29,023 nt of DNA, from positions 1 through 29,023 of the IMG/VR virus record IMGVR_UViG_3300046787_000397; one strand, 5' to 3'. The notes under the pieces were generated by a model. That model did not search any database and was not told the DNA's origin. It saw only the letters and a list, made by a program, of their open reading frames with translations. Source of the DNA: a virus. A program made the translations under genes and the position numbers. The stretch's first letter is position 1, and every line of letters starts with the position of its first letter. Shown piece after piece: positions 1 to 8,116 of this stretch.

Positions 1-473
1 GGTGCAGGTACTGGCTTAGGTGGGTTAAGAAGCTCTGTAGCCCTATTCCAGATAGCCTCGCAAGGTAAGTCACCAGGGCAAGCCGTACTAACAATATCTC
101 GGTGTCGTTGGAAACCAATAATGCTAGGGTGGGTCTTTCTAAGTAAAGCTACTAGCTGGGCTGAGTTCTCTAGCGTCTGAGCGTTAGAATAGCCAAAACG
201 CCAATCTCCCTCATGTTCAATAGAGATACTTTCTAGGTTAGAGTTCCAATTACCATTTCCCCAAGCAGTGTTGTCGGTGTCTACAAACTGCCAAACACCT
301 CTCGCACCTACTGCAAAGTGAGTAGATACCTGTTGTGAGGCATTTTGAAACCTGCTGTTGGCACTCTCCATACTCCCTACAATATGGTGAAAAGTGATAA
401 ATCTTGGTGCTTTGCCACCTCTACCACCAGTGAAGTTGGGGCTACCTTTCCAAACTATATCGTTCCAGACCAT
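1..473 (-). CDS. N-acetylmuramoyl-L-alanine amidase (endolysin), 3' end cut by window edge
   Basis: Translating the minus strand from ATG at 473 gives at least 157 residues with no stop before the window edge. It reads as an Amidase_2/PGRP-type zinc amidase, which cleaves the bond between N-acetylmuramic acid and L-alanine in peptidoglycan. Visible motifs are FITFHHIVG (His29/His30), STHFAVG, a Trp/Asp-rich strand, SISIEHEGDW (His87) and HRDIVSTACPG (His124, Cys132). His29 or His30, His124 and Cys132 fit the usual two-His-one-Cys zinc site. No signal peptide is seen. A Pro-rich stretch (PPKPVPA) at the edge may be a linker to a cell-wall-binding domain outside the window. A strong SD (AAGGAGG) precedes the ATG, 12 nt after the previous gene. 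Upstream membrane-protein genes complete a lysis module. Confidence 0.88.
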   Translation of the reverse strand, partial: MVWNDIVWKGSPNFTGGRGGKAPRFITFHHIVGSMESANSRFQNASQQVSTHFAVGARGVWQFVDTDNTAWGNGNWNSNLESISIEHEGDWRFGYSNAQTLENSAQLVALLRKTHPSIIGFQRHRDIVSTACPGDLPCEAIWNRATELLNPPKPVPA

Positions 474-484
474 TTTAGACCTCC

Positions 485-928
485 TTATTTAATTACTTTA
501 AAATCTTGGCTTTCCCATACAACAGACTTGGTGCGTATCGGGTTTACTTTGTAGTTGTTGGTAAACTTAAATTTACAAGTTGCTCCAACATTGACAGTAT
601 CAGGCAAAATATACGACCTAGATATAATGGTGTACTCACCGTCAGGCAGGTTTACGCTTCTACTCGCTAAGGTAAACAAGCTACCGTCATTACATAAAAT
701 GGTTGAAGATGAACTAGGGCTATAGTTGTTGTTCTTAACTATATTGAGTTTCATTACTATTGGCTCGCCCCTAGCAATTTGGTTGTTTTCATTTAGTATT
801 TCAATCGGTTGTTCTACATAGGTTACTGGGTAGTCTTTTATTAGCCAGTATGCAACTAAGCCAATCAAAAACAGGTTGCCAATGATTATTAGAGTAGCTA
901 GTAAATGTATAAACTTCCGTAACATCAT
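485..928 (-). CDS. Membrane-anchored protein of the lysis module, function unknown
   Basis: The 147-residue protein has one N-terminal transmembrane helix (about residues 5-29) followed by about 115 residues rich in beta-strand-like Ser/Thr/Asn/Val. That topology fits a membrane-tethered extracytoplasmic domain. The start codon overlaps the stop of the upstream gene (ATGA), with GAGGGGG as SD. It lies directly before the amidase, so a role in lysis or envelope disruption (spanin-like or lysis accessory) is possible, but I recognise no family. Two Cys residues (in ILCND and ATCKF) could form a disulfide outside the cytoplasm. Confidence 0.7.
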   Translation of the reverse strand: MMLRKFIHLLATLIIIGNLFLIGLVAYWLIKDYPVTYVEQPIEILNENNQIARGEPIVMKLNIVKNNNYSPSSSSTILCNDGSLFTLASRSVNLPDGEYTIISRSYILPDTVNVGATCKFKFTNNYKVNPIRTKSVVWESQDFKVIK

Positions 929-1164
929 TGCCCCCTCAGCAGTAAGCCCATAAGAGCTGTAATTAACGCCCCACCAGCAATAGCAATCAACCCATAAACA
1001 AACCTTTTCAGTGGTTGCACTTCACTTTCAAACACTTGTATTCGCAAGTAAGTTTTGTCTACTTTGTCCTCTAGTAGTTCATCTCTAGCAACAAGCTCTT
1101 TTCTAAGTTCATTTAGAGCTTGGTATATTTCTAGGTTGGTTACTTCTGGTTTTTTGTTAGGCAT
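925..1164 (-). CDS. Small coiled-coil protein with C-terminal membrane helix, XhlA/holin-like
   Basis: The 79-residue protein has a charged helical N-terminal part (about residues 8-50, heptad-like LEIYQALNELRKEL), then one hydrophobic helix (about 54-76, YGLIAIAGGALITALMGLLL) and a short basic tail. This layout matches the XhlA type of phage lysis accessory proteins, which partner with a holin at the membrane. No catalytic motif is present. It sits between another one-helix protein and a membrane-anchored protein, just before the amidase, which supports a lysis role. The family call rests on topology and context only. Confidence 0.65.
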   Translation of the reverse strand: MPNKKPEVTNLEIYQALNELRKELVARDELLEDKVDKTYLRIQVFESEVQPLKRFVYGLIAIAGGALITALMGLLLRGQ

Positions 1165-1165
1165 T

Positions 1166-1378
1166 TCAAAGTCCTATAGTCCTGTTACTGTCAGCCATAT
1201 CTGAAATAGCACTAGATAGTTCTCGTCTTTCGGCTCGGTCAGCTTCTCGGTCTTTTTCAGCTTGTGTCATCAAGAATTTAGCAATCCCATAAAAACCAAC
1301 TAGCATACCAGCTAAGATAGCTAATATTGGGGAGAGTTCTACGAGGGATATTTCTGCAAATGTGTGTATTGCCACCAT
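1166..1378 (-). CDS. Putative holin-like small membrane protein
   Basis: The 70-residue protein has a single strong transmembrane segment (about residues 15-38, LSPILAILAGMLVGFYGIAK) followed by a highly charged helical tail (QAEKDREADRAERREL). One-helix proteins of this size with a charged C-terminus are common holins or holin partners. The next gene starts 1 nt after its stop, so the pair is probably translated together. Function is inferred from topology and from the amidase two genes downstream. Confidence 0.6.
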   Translation of the reverse strand: MVAIHTFAEISLVELSPILAILAGMLVGFYGIAKFLMTQAEKDREADRAERRELSSAISDMADSNRTIGL

Positions 1379-1380
1379 AG

Positions 1381-1518
1381 CTATTTCTTCTTCGGCTTTT
1401 CAGTTTTTTCGATTATAGATTTCAGTCCTTTTTTCTTAGGCTCTGTTTTCTCTAGTTTCGCTGGCTCCTTTTTCTCTAGTTTAGCATACAGGAAAGCCCT
1501 TTGCGCAGAATTTTTCAT
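1381..1518 (-). CDS. Small lysine-rich protein (45 aa)
   Basis: An open frame of 45 codons starts at ATG 1518, overlapping the stop of the 769-residue gene by one base (TAATG). It ends at TAG 1381, two bases before the next start. The product is very basic (MKNSAQRAFLYAKLEKKEP start, ending EKPKKK) with two copies of a KLEK-EP-type repeat. No family is recognised. It fills the gap exactly and keeps the one-base overlap seen at other junctions, so it is likely real. It could bind nucleic acid or be a minor virion component. Confidence 0.6.
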   Translation of the reverse strand: MKNSAQRAFLYAKLEKKEPAKLEKTEPKKKGLKSIIEKTEKPKKK

Positions 1519-3827
1519 TATAGTCCTATAACACCTTGAGTGTCATTGCCAGCAGTGCCAGTTCTATTAGCAACTGATTCAAATAGATTTTGGAACATAT
1601 CAAGTTTCTGATTAACCGTATCTGCATTGTCAAATGCTTGAGGCATCATACTGCGATAAAACTTTTCTTCACTTTCTGTTATGGCAGCACCTGTTCGTAA
1701 ACGAGTAATAACATCAGTTATATTCTTTTGAGCAGCATTATATGAGCTTGTACCGAGGGCGTTGCCCCCAGCCCCACCGAACATGCTTTGCCCTGGTATT
1801 ATTTGCTTGGTCTTAGCACTAGGATCATTCTCCATAATTTGTCTAAGCTGAGCAAGGGAGGTAAGTCCACTGTTGGCATTAGATATAACCTTAGATGATT
1901 CTGCGCTTAATGGTTTAGTTCCTGAACTATCTGGCCCGAACATCTTATAGCCATCTAAAATCATACTAGCGGCTTTAGTGTTGCCGTCAGCAAGAGCAGC
2001 TAGGTAAGCCTGTTGAACTTTTTGAGTGTCACCAAATGGGCCAGTATCAACTGTATCAGTACCAGTAATGTCAGCACCTGACGTATCACCCATAGATGCT
2101 GGGTTTTCTTGTTCGTATTGAGCTAGGGTAGCCTCTACGGCTTGGGCTTGTTTTTCTTCTTCTGATTTAGGCATCATTGGGCCAACTACTGCACGGGAGA
2201 TACCTTGCTTAGCGCCAGCCTTAATATAGGGCTTGAACCCTTGGTTAAGCATATTGGGTTTAACAGCCTGCTTAGCAGTATTAGCCCCTGCTTGTTCTGC
2301 TACGGCAGCGCCTGGGTTCACTGGTGGTGGAGGAGCGCCAGCTGAGCCGTTCCAAAACTTATTGATACCTTTAGTACCTGTCATCTTCAAGTCTCTCGCT
2401 GTATTGAGTGCCCCCTCTGTGGCCTGGCCAAAGCCCTTAATAGGCATACCGAGAAGTCTAGGATCTATTACCCTACCAGATGCAGCTAGCGACCTAGAAA
2501 CAGCCTCTTTAGATAAGGCGTATTCTTTTTGGGCGGCTTTGTATTCTGGCGAAGCATTGCCTGTGAACTTACTAACCTTTTCTCTAGCTATTTTGTTTAT
2601 GGTGGATACTTTAGTGCCTGAGCTTTCGCCACCCTTACCATATCTAACACCATCATCCAGTGAGTTCATACGATATTCAGAAATACTCTTAAGGTCTTTG
2701 GAATCTTTTGCGCTTCTTATTCTATCAAGAATGTCTTGTTTCAACTGAGTGTTAGAGCTTTTTATATTGGTGTCTAAAGCCCATGAATCTTCAATTTGCT
2801 TAGCTAGATTATCTCGCTCTGCTTGAGTTATTGGGCGGTTGGATTTAGTTAGGGTATCAGATAAGTTCTTAGTGACTTGCTGGTGATTAGCATCTAGCTG
2901 TTCTGCAACTCTGCTTGGCTGATTACTAGTTATCCCCTTGCTTTGTCTGTATTCATCTAATTGAGTGCGTCTTTTATTTGTTAATACTCTTTGGTAATCC
3001 TTGGTGGTGGTATTATCTTTACCGAAAAAGCTTTCAGCCTTTGCCCGTTGAGAGTTTTGGACAGACTTATCTAGTTTACCTAATGGCGCCTCTTTGACCA
3101 TTTGTTGGGTAGGTGCGGTAGCATTTACCGAGCTGCCAGTTGGGCTACGCATTTTAGCAACCTTAGCAGCTTGGGTAGCACGGATAGCATCTGCCTTAGC
3201 GCCTAGTTGAGATTCTGTTAATCCACCCATAGTAGGTACTTCTCGTTGTATAAATGGCGTGTTGAATTTATCGGTGGTAAGTCTGCCTAGTTTAGCAGTT
3301 TGCCCAGAGGCGGTTAAGTCTTGTAGCTCGCCAATAGTTGGATTAATAGTAGTCTTTAGGGTAGTGCCGACTTTTGGTACATTAGCAGCCTTAGTAGCGG
3401 CAGCCATACTTTCGGCTCCTTTTATAGCTTTCCCAGCTTTAGCAGCTGTGCCAGCTTCGGCTAGTGCCCTGGTACCAGTCAAGCCCCTAGCGGCTGTTAA
3501 GCCACCCTTGGCTAGTTTGCCAACCCCAGGAATAGCGCCTAATGCGCCCTGTGTGGCGATAGAACCATAGTTAGTTTTCTCTCCTAATAATTTTTGTCTA
3601 GCAAGTTCGCCCAAGGCAGAACCGCCAGCGCCACCAACTGCGGTGCCTACTACTGGGGCTACTAAAGAACCACCAACAGCACCAACGGCACCACCAATAA
3701 GAGGTAGCATACCAGCTGCAAAACCCTTTAAGCCACCTACTTTTTTAGGTTGTTGGCTAGCTAAGTATTGTCTAATTTCTTCGGGTGAATAACCACCCTT
3801 TAAGGCTGCTTGTGTATTAAATGGCAT
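1518..3827 (-). CDS. Probable internal virion / DNA ejection protein (769 aa)
   Basis: This is the largest protein of the window. Residues about 31-110 are Gly/Ala-rich and hydrophobic (LPLIGGAVGAVGGSL and following), as in proteins that insert into or cross the host membrane. The rest is mostly helical, rich in Ala, Lys, Gln, Ser and Thr, with a Pro-rich stretch near 500 (SAGAPPPPVNPG). Short-tailed phages store such proteins in the capsid and eject them to form a channel for DNA. Position after the tail genes and before lysis also fits. No muralytic motif is visible. A tail-associated structural role is the main alternative. Confidence 0.55.
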   Translation of the reverse strand: MPFNTQAALKGGYSPEEIRQYLASQQPKKVGGLKGFAAGMLPLIGGAVGAVGGSLVAPVVGTAVGGAGGSALGELARQKLLGEKTNYGSIATQGALGAIPGVGKLAKGGLTAARGLTGTRALAEAGTAAKAGKAIKGAESMAAATKAANVPKVGTTLKTTINPTIGELQDLTASGQTAKLGRLTTDKFNTPFIQREVPTMGGLTESQLGAKADAIRATQAAKVAKMRSPTGSSVNATAPTQQMVKEAPLGKLDKSVQNSQRAKAESFFGKDNTTTKDYQRVLTNKRRTQLDEYRQSKGITSNQPSRVAEQLDANHQQVTKNLSDTLTKSNRPITQAERDNLAKQIEDSWALDTNIKSSNTQLKQDILDRIRSAKDSKDLKSISEYRMNSLDDGVRYGKGGESSGTKVSTINKIAREKVSKFTGNASPEYKAAQKEYALSKEAVSRSLAASGRVIDPRLLGMPIKGFGQATEGALNTARDLKMTGTKGINKFWNGSAGAPPPPVNPGAAVAEQAGANTAKQAVKPNMLNQGFKPYIKAGAKQGISRAVVGPMMPKSEEEKQAQAVEATLAQYEQENPASMGDTSGADITGTDTVDTGPFGDTQKVQQAYLAALADGNTKAASMILDGYKMFGPDSSGTKPLSAESSKVISNANSGLTSLAQLRQIMENDPSAKTKQIIPGQSMFGGAGGNALGTSSYNAAQKNITDVITRLRTGAAITESEEKFYRSMMPQAFDNADTVNQKLDMFQNLFESVANRTGTAGNDTQGVIGL

Positions 3828-3828
3828 A

Positions 3829-4614
3829 TTAAAATAACTTTCTTGCTAAGCTTTTTATTCCGTTATATCCAGCTTTAGCAGCTGTATAAGTTAACCCTGG
3901 TATTGTTCCATACTGCAAGGCCTTTAGAAGGTTAGTACCATATTCTTTAGCAAAATCAGACGGTGTGACTTTTGCGGTATAGACAGCTGGCTCCTGATAA
4001 CTCTCTATAGGCTTTCTATTGCCACCACCGCCACTAGGGGTCGCAGGCACCTTATCTCTATTATTTTGGTTAGCCTGTAATTGTGACATAAACTTCTGGT
4101 AATCAAGTTGGGATTTCCTAGCTTCGGCAGCAGCATTTAGGGCATCCTGACGAGCTTGTTCAGCTTGTTGCTTAGCAATAGCATCTTGTTCTCTCTTGTA
4201 TAATGAATCATACAATGATTGTAGGGAACTACGCTTAACATCATCACCAGTCAGCCTCATCTGGGCTTCCTTAGAGGCTTGACTTTGCAAGTCGCTGTAG
4301 TTGGAGTTCTCGTTGCCTAAAGCGCCTTGTTGCTGGCTGTATTGCTCGGCTATAGGGGCACGTTCATTAGCCACCATACGGCTTCTTTGAGCTTCGGTTA
4401 CTAGCGAATTAGAAGTACGCCCAGTAACTGATGGGTCAACTGCATTTAAGGCACCCTCGGTGCCCATAATAGCGCTTCTTAGGCCAACTAATCGTTGCCT
4501 GGATTGGCCTACGTTATATTTGCCCTCAGCTTGGCTTAAGACATCAGTAGGATTAGCTCTACTGGCATCGAAGTTTTGTATGTCCTGAAATGCTTGTTGT
4601 GAATTTTCTGCCAT
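3829..4614 (-). CDS. Coiled-coil virion protein, probable ejection/internal core component
   Basis: The 261-residue protein is hydrophilic and helical, with a long Gln/Ala/Arg-rich coiled coil (about residues 100-190, containing KREQDAIAKQQAEQARQDAL), a Gly-rich hinge (PSGGGGN) and a more hydrophobic C-terminus. It is followed after one base by the 769-residue gene, like small and large internal proteins of podoviruses. It is the first gene of the leftmost transcription unit, behind the AGAGGAC leader at 4640-4682. An AAGGAC stretch lies 13 nt before the ATG as a distant SD. No enzymatic motif is seen. Confidence 0.5.
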   Translation of the reverse strand: MAENSQQAFQDIQNFDASRANPTDVLSQAEGKYNVGQSRQRLVGLRSAIMGTEGALNAVDPSVTGRTSNSLVTEAQRSRMVANERAPIAEQYSQQQGALGNENSNYSDLQSQASKEAQMRLTGDDVKRSSLQSLYDSLYKREQDAIAKQQAEQARQDALNAAAEARKSQLDYQKFMSQLQANQNNRDKVPATPSGGGGNRKPIESYQEPAVYTAKVTPSDFAKEYGTNLLKALQYGTIPGLTYTAAKAGYNGIKSLARKLF

Positions 4615-4639
4615 AATTTTTAAAAAAGTCCTTGTAAAA

Positions 4640-4682
4640 TAAAATAAAACTGCTATGGGGCAGTCCTCTGGGTTCTATTATA
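4640..4682 (-). promoter_or_regulatory. AGAGGAC hairpin leader with -10 box (copy 1)
   Basis: On the minus strand: TATAAT (4682-4677), 7 nt, AGAGGAC (4669-4663), hairpin CTGC-CCCATA-GCAG (4663-4650), then a T-rich tract. This is the weakest stem of the six copies (4 bp), although the CCCC run is kept. No good -35 box is visible. It heads the ejection/lysis unit. Confidence 0.7.
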
Positions 4683-4709
4683 GCACTTTTTTAATTAAGT
4701 AAATATAAA

Positions 4710-5198
4710 TTAGCTAGTTATGTCTTGGGCGAATACATATACCCTTAATTTGACTACACAGGGAACCAATGAGCCTGCTACCCCAGATAGCCTATATTTA
4801 TCAACATATATATTGACATTGGTGGCATCAGTTCTAACGGCTATAGAGGCACTATCCACCCCCTCAAAAGTCTTAACACTCAGTAGCATCCTATCCTGGT
4901 TATAGGTTTGGTAGGGTGTTTGGCTGGTGGGTGGTACTATTTCGGTAATCATTGACCAGACCTGTGGAACATAGCTGTAGCCGTGGGGGAATGAATATAT
5001 AAGAGTAGAGTTAGTCAGCCCAACGCCTGGCTCTGGGGGGTCGTTATTAAAGGCTATGGTAATGTTCTGAAAGCTGGCGGCCTTAGTAATGTCCAACTTA
5101 GCTATTGGATAGGTCATATTCATTAGTAAGTTAGCTGCCGTAGCCGTTTGAGCATCTACTCCAGGTGTAGCTATTTTGATTCCGTAGTCAGTAGCCAT
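4710..5198 (-). CDS. Beta-rich virion protein with YGIKI N-terminal module
   Basis: The 162-residue protein starts MATDYGIKIATPGVDAQT, closely resembling the start of the upstream gene product. The rest is beta-strand-like with aromatic residues (SFPHGYSYVPQVW), as in small receptor-binding or tail-tip lectin-like domains. YGIKI-starting proteins occur widely in phage structural clusters, as far as I recall, but no biochemical role is assigned. It follows the 272-residue paralogue after one base and has no clear SD, so translation is probably coupled. Confidence 0.6.
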   Translation of the reverse strand: MATDYGIKIATPGVDAQTATAANLLMNMTYPIAKLDITKAASFQNITIAFNNDPPEPGVGLTNSTLIYSFPHGYSYVPQVWSMITEIVPPTSQTPYQTYNQDRMLLSVKTFEGVDSASIAVRTDATNVNIYVDKYRLSGVAGSLVPCVVKLRVYVFAQDITS

Positions 5199-5199
5199 A

Positions 5200-6018
5200 T
5201 CAATATTTTACCGTTATATCGTTAGAACTGAACATAGGATCACGTAGGATTATTAGACAAGCTTTAGCGGCAGTAGCACCAAATGGCCCATAGTTAAGCT
5301 GATAGGTATAAGTTCCTCCTGAGCTATTAACAAATAGTCTTGGGTATGATTGGGCGTAATAGCCAGCCCAGTAATAATACCCCTGGTCATCAGTCTGAAA
5401 CCCAAAAGCCCATAATGGAGTAGCGACTGGAGGAGTATATAAGATGTCGAATGTGCCACCACCCAAAGCGCTAGTGATACCGCTAGCTTCCGTTTTTACC
5501 GCTAAAATTTGGGGGCTTTGTGTTCGGGAATGGAGGATAAAATCTCTTAGGTCGGTGCTTTCTATGTCTTTACCGTCTTTAACTATCTTTATCCCATAGC
5601 TAGCATCGTAATAAGAACTGACCCCTGTTGGTTTCACATAAGGGTATTCTTTGTCCACGGCTAGGTTGATGTTATAGCAGACTATATGGATACTGCTATA
5701 GCCAGTGATGGTAGCTCCTGAATAAGTCCATAGTAGCATTACCTTGGTGCTGTTTATAGAGAAGTCATTATATCTTTGGGTCTTGCCAGTAGTAGCATCA
5801 GTAGCCCAGGCTATCACAAACGGGGTGAATCCCAGCCCATGGGTAAAGGCTAGGGTATAATCTGAGAAATTAGAAGTTCCCCCATAGGCACTATTAGTAA
5901 AAGTAGCTTCGGCAGCAATCGGTAGTGTTGGCCATGACGAACTAAACAGCAAATTAGAATCGGCTGCGGTGGTTGCATCGTAGAACGGTTGGGATATTTT
6001 CAACCCATAATCTGCCAT
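5200..6018 (-). CDS. Tail/virion protein with two YGIKI modules
   Basis: The 272-residue protein carries two versions of the same short module. One is at the N-terminus (MADYGLKISQPFYDATTAAD, followed by a strand ending TLPI). The other is at about residues 138-175 (SYGIKIVKDGKDIESTD, ending SPQIL). Between and after them are beta-rich segments with GLGFTPFVIAW and YTPPVATPLWAFGF, suggesting two similar globular domains. AGGAGG is a strong SD 4 nt from ATG. It probably contributes to the tail tip or receptor recognition. This is inferred from neighbours, not from a characterised homologue. Confidence 0.6.
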   Translation of the reverse strand: MADYGLKISQPFYDATTAADSNLLFSSSWPTLPIAAEATFTNSAYGGTSNFSDYTLAFTHGLGFTPFVIAWATDATTGKTQRYNDFSINSTKVMLLWTYSGATITGYSSIHIVCYNINLAVDKEYPYVKPTGVSSYYDASYGIKIVKDGKDIESTDLRDFILHSRTQSPQILAVKTEASGITSALGGGTFDILYTPPVATPLWAFGFQTDDQGYYYWAGYYAQSYPRLFVNSSGGTYTYQLNYGPFGATAAKACLIILRDPMFSSNDITVKY

Positions 6019-6026
6019 ATTACCTC

Positions 6027-6227
6027 CTAGAAAGCATCTTTTTGATAACCCAGTACCATACGGGTGGTACCACTGTCATCAACTACTAGTATCCTACCCT
6101 TAACAATCATATCACCACGGCTGTTGCCAGTTGATACTTGCCTGGGTAGAACCCTGCCAGTAGCATCAGCTGTCAATGGTACATCTGGTATGCTGGGGTA
6201 TTCTTGAGTGTCGGGATTATTAAACAT
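6027..6227 (-). CDS. Small virion-associated protein (66 aa)
   Basis: The 66-residue protein ends in GRILVVDDSGTTRMVLGYQKDAF. This resembles the C-terminus of short phage tail proteins that end in a VVDD-G--R-LIGYQK motif, by recollection. Its start overlaps the stop of the nozzle-like gene by one base (TAATG), implying coupled translation. Likely a small tail component or fibre attachment protein; the exact role is unknown. Confidence 0.6.
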   Translation of the reverse strand: MFNNPDTQEYPSIPDVPLTADATGRVLPRQVSTGNSRGDMIVKGRILVVDDSGTTRMVLGYQKDAF

Positions 6228-8113
6228 TAGCCTTGAGTTTCGTGATAATTACTATTGTAAATAAGGGTAACACAATTAACTGACGGGGTGGTAGTAGTAG
6301 AGCCTAACATGACCCTAGTACTTATGTAATAGAAACGCTTGTTTATCTTTAAGGTAGCGAGATTGCCAGTAGCTACGGCTGTTCCGTATACCCATGCCCC
6401 ACCATCAATGCTATAGCCGAGGGTGACTGTTTCGCCAGCGTTAAGATTACTACATAGGGCGCTCAGTTCTATAGCGCTTTTAGCCTTGGTTCTCTGACCA
6501 TTATCGAAAGTCAAGCCCTGCCAGATAGCAGTAGACTGCGGATCGCTGTAGTTATCAACTATATCTACCCCATAACCGTTAGTATCGTCTTGCCAGCTTA
6601 TATGAAGCATGTCGGCAAAGTTCTTAACCATACCTATCTTTAAGTTGCCAGAGGTATTAGTTAGGGTACCTGTGCTGATTGGATAACTGAATCCGAATGA
6701 TTCTTGGTAGTTCTTATCTATTGAGCCGTAGCTGTAAACCCCGTGCTCTATTGACTGGTTGGTAGTAGTTGAGGGGTAGCCGAACAAATGGATACCACGC
6801 CTAATAGTAGCCATATTCGGGTAAACGATAGTTTGGTCAACTCTATCGGTGTATTCACTGTCAGTATTAGGCATGGTACGAAGTTTCACTGGGGCAGCGT
6901 TAGCATACCCATACCAAGCTCCCCCAGCGAAATAGTACAAAATATTTTTGTGTTCGTGGAGTGAGTATGGTGAACCCTCTGGTATCTTGACATAGTAGTT
7001 ATAGGTCGATGCCAAACCATCCCAGAAGAAGATGTAACCTTGTTGAGCCGATACGGTAGCGCTAGTACTACGTTGTTCGCAAGCGATAGCTAAGTATTCA
7101 TTAAACGGAGCTAGTCCACAGACTTCTAAGCCTGCTGGGAATGTTAGGCGGTGTCTAAGCCATTCAGCATTAGTCGGTACGTCTGAGAGTGGTTCCCAGG
7201 CGCTTAGGTAGTTGCCGTTGCCAAAACACTGGTACTGTAGGAATGTTTCTTGGGGGTGCATACCGTTGTTGGTATTGATAAGCCTGTCAGCCCAGTATTC
7301 ATAGTCGCAAGTATTCAGATCGTTAGCAGTTGAGCTGGCTACCGTGCCATCGGCTACAGTGCTGGTTAGGTGGAAGTGATAGGTTCGGGCGTTAGGTTTA
7401 ACATATTGTCTTATCTGCGATGAGAAAGAGAAGTAATTAATAGCATTATTATTTAGGCTGGCATTAGCCACGGTCACTGTACCTAAGACATTGTTGACAC
7501 CATCATGTAGGGTGAGTGTCCAGTTACCAGTACCCTTGGCTATGATCTTAACCCCAATCTTTACACAAGGTTCTATGTCTGGCTGGTAGGCTTGTTTGGC
7601 GTTTTCTGCTTCGGATAGAGAGGTACCGATAGCGGTCGTTAAGGCTCCCCCTGTTAGGTAGGCGGTTGAAACTGACGAAGCGCTAGCCCCGAATTTGTCT
7701 ATCTTAATGCTGGGGGAATTAGATATTGGGGAGTATTCGCTAACTGTATTAAGGCTGGTAGCATACACGGCATCGGTATCACGCCTGTAAGATAAGCCGT
7801 GCGATCCGTTACTGTTTAAGGTAGCTTGCTTAGACCAGACCCCAGCTGTAGTTCGTTTGTAGAAACTACCAGCACTGCCTAGAGCATAGATAACACCGTC
7901 ATTAGTCATCACTTCATTCTGAACAAGGTCAGTAACAGTACCGCCAGTTTCTTTTCTGGCTCCAGGCAATACGCTGAACTGGGTAGGTTTCTTTCTAAAG
8001 TCAATACCCTTGGAATAAGCAAAAGAGCTGGGGCCACCCAGCTGGTCATCAGTAGCCCAGCCACCGTAAAAAGAGCTTTGTACTAATGGTACAATCTCAA
8101 GTCGCCTAGCCAT
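6227..8113 (-). CDS. Large tail nozzle / tubular-B-like protein (628 aa)
   Basis: The protein is beta-rich throughout, with repeated strand-turn units (for example GVIYALGSAGSFYKRTTAG and GLAPFNEYLAIACEQR) that look like propeller blades. The N-terminal part (SFYGGWATDDQLGG, DFRKKPTQFSVLPGARK) resembles phage proteins that begin by describing a surface or tail assembly. Its place directly after the adaptor parallels the adaptor-nozzle order of T7-like and P22-like phages. I infer a tail nozzle or tail needle platform; it could instead be a large receptor-binding protein. No enzyme motif is seen. Confidence 0.6.
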   Translation of the reverse strand: MARRLEIVPLVQSSFYGGWATDDQLGGPSSFAYSKGIDFRKKPTQFSVLPGARKETGGTVTDLVQNEVMTNDGVIYALGSAGSFYKRTTAGVWSKQATLNSNGSHGLSYRRDTDAVYATSLNTVSEYSPISNSPSIKIDKFGASASSVSTAYLTGGALTTAIGTSLSEAENAKQAYQPDIEPCVKIGVKIIAKGTGNWTLTLHDGVNNVLGTVTVANASLNNNAINYFSFSSQIRQYVKPNARTYHFHLTSTVADGTVASSTANDLNTCDYEYWADRLINTNNGMHPQETFLQYQCFGNGNYLSAWEPLSDVPTNAEWLRHRLTFPAGLEVCGLAPFNEYLAIACEQRSTSATVSAQQGYIFFWDGLASTYNYYVKIPEGSPYSLHEHKNILYYFAGGAWYGYANAAPVKLRTMPNTDSEYTDRVDQTIVYPNMATIRRGIHLFGYPSTTTNQSIEHGVYSYGSIDKNYQESFGFSYPISTGTLTNTSGNLKIGMVKNFADMLHISWQDDTNGYGVDIVDNYSDPQSTAIWQGLTFDNGQRTKAKSAIELSALCSNLNAGETVTLGYSIDGGAWVYGTAVATGNLATLKINKRFYYISTRVMLGSTTTTPSVNCVTLIYNSNYHETQG

Positions 8114-8116
8114 TAT

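Noticed and set aside
2233-2748. 171-codon plus-strand open frame opposite the ejection-protein gene
   Set aside because: It mirrors the strongly coding minus strand, has no SD and no neighbours on its strand.
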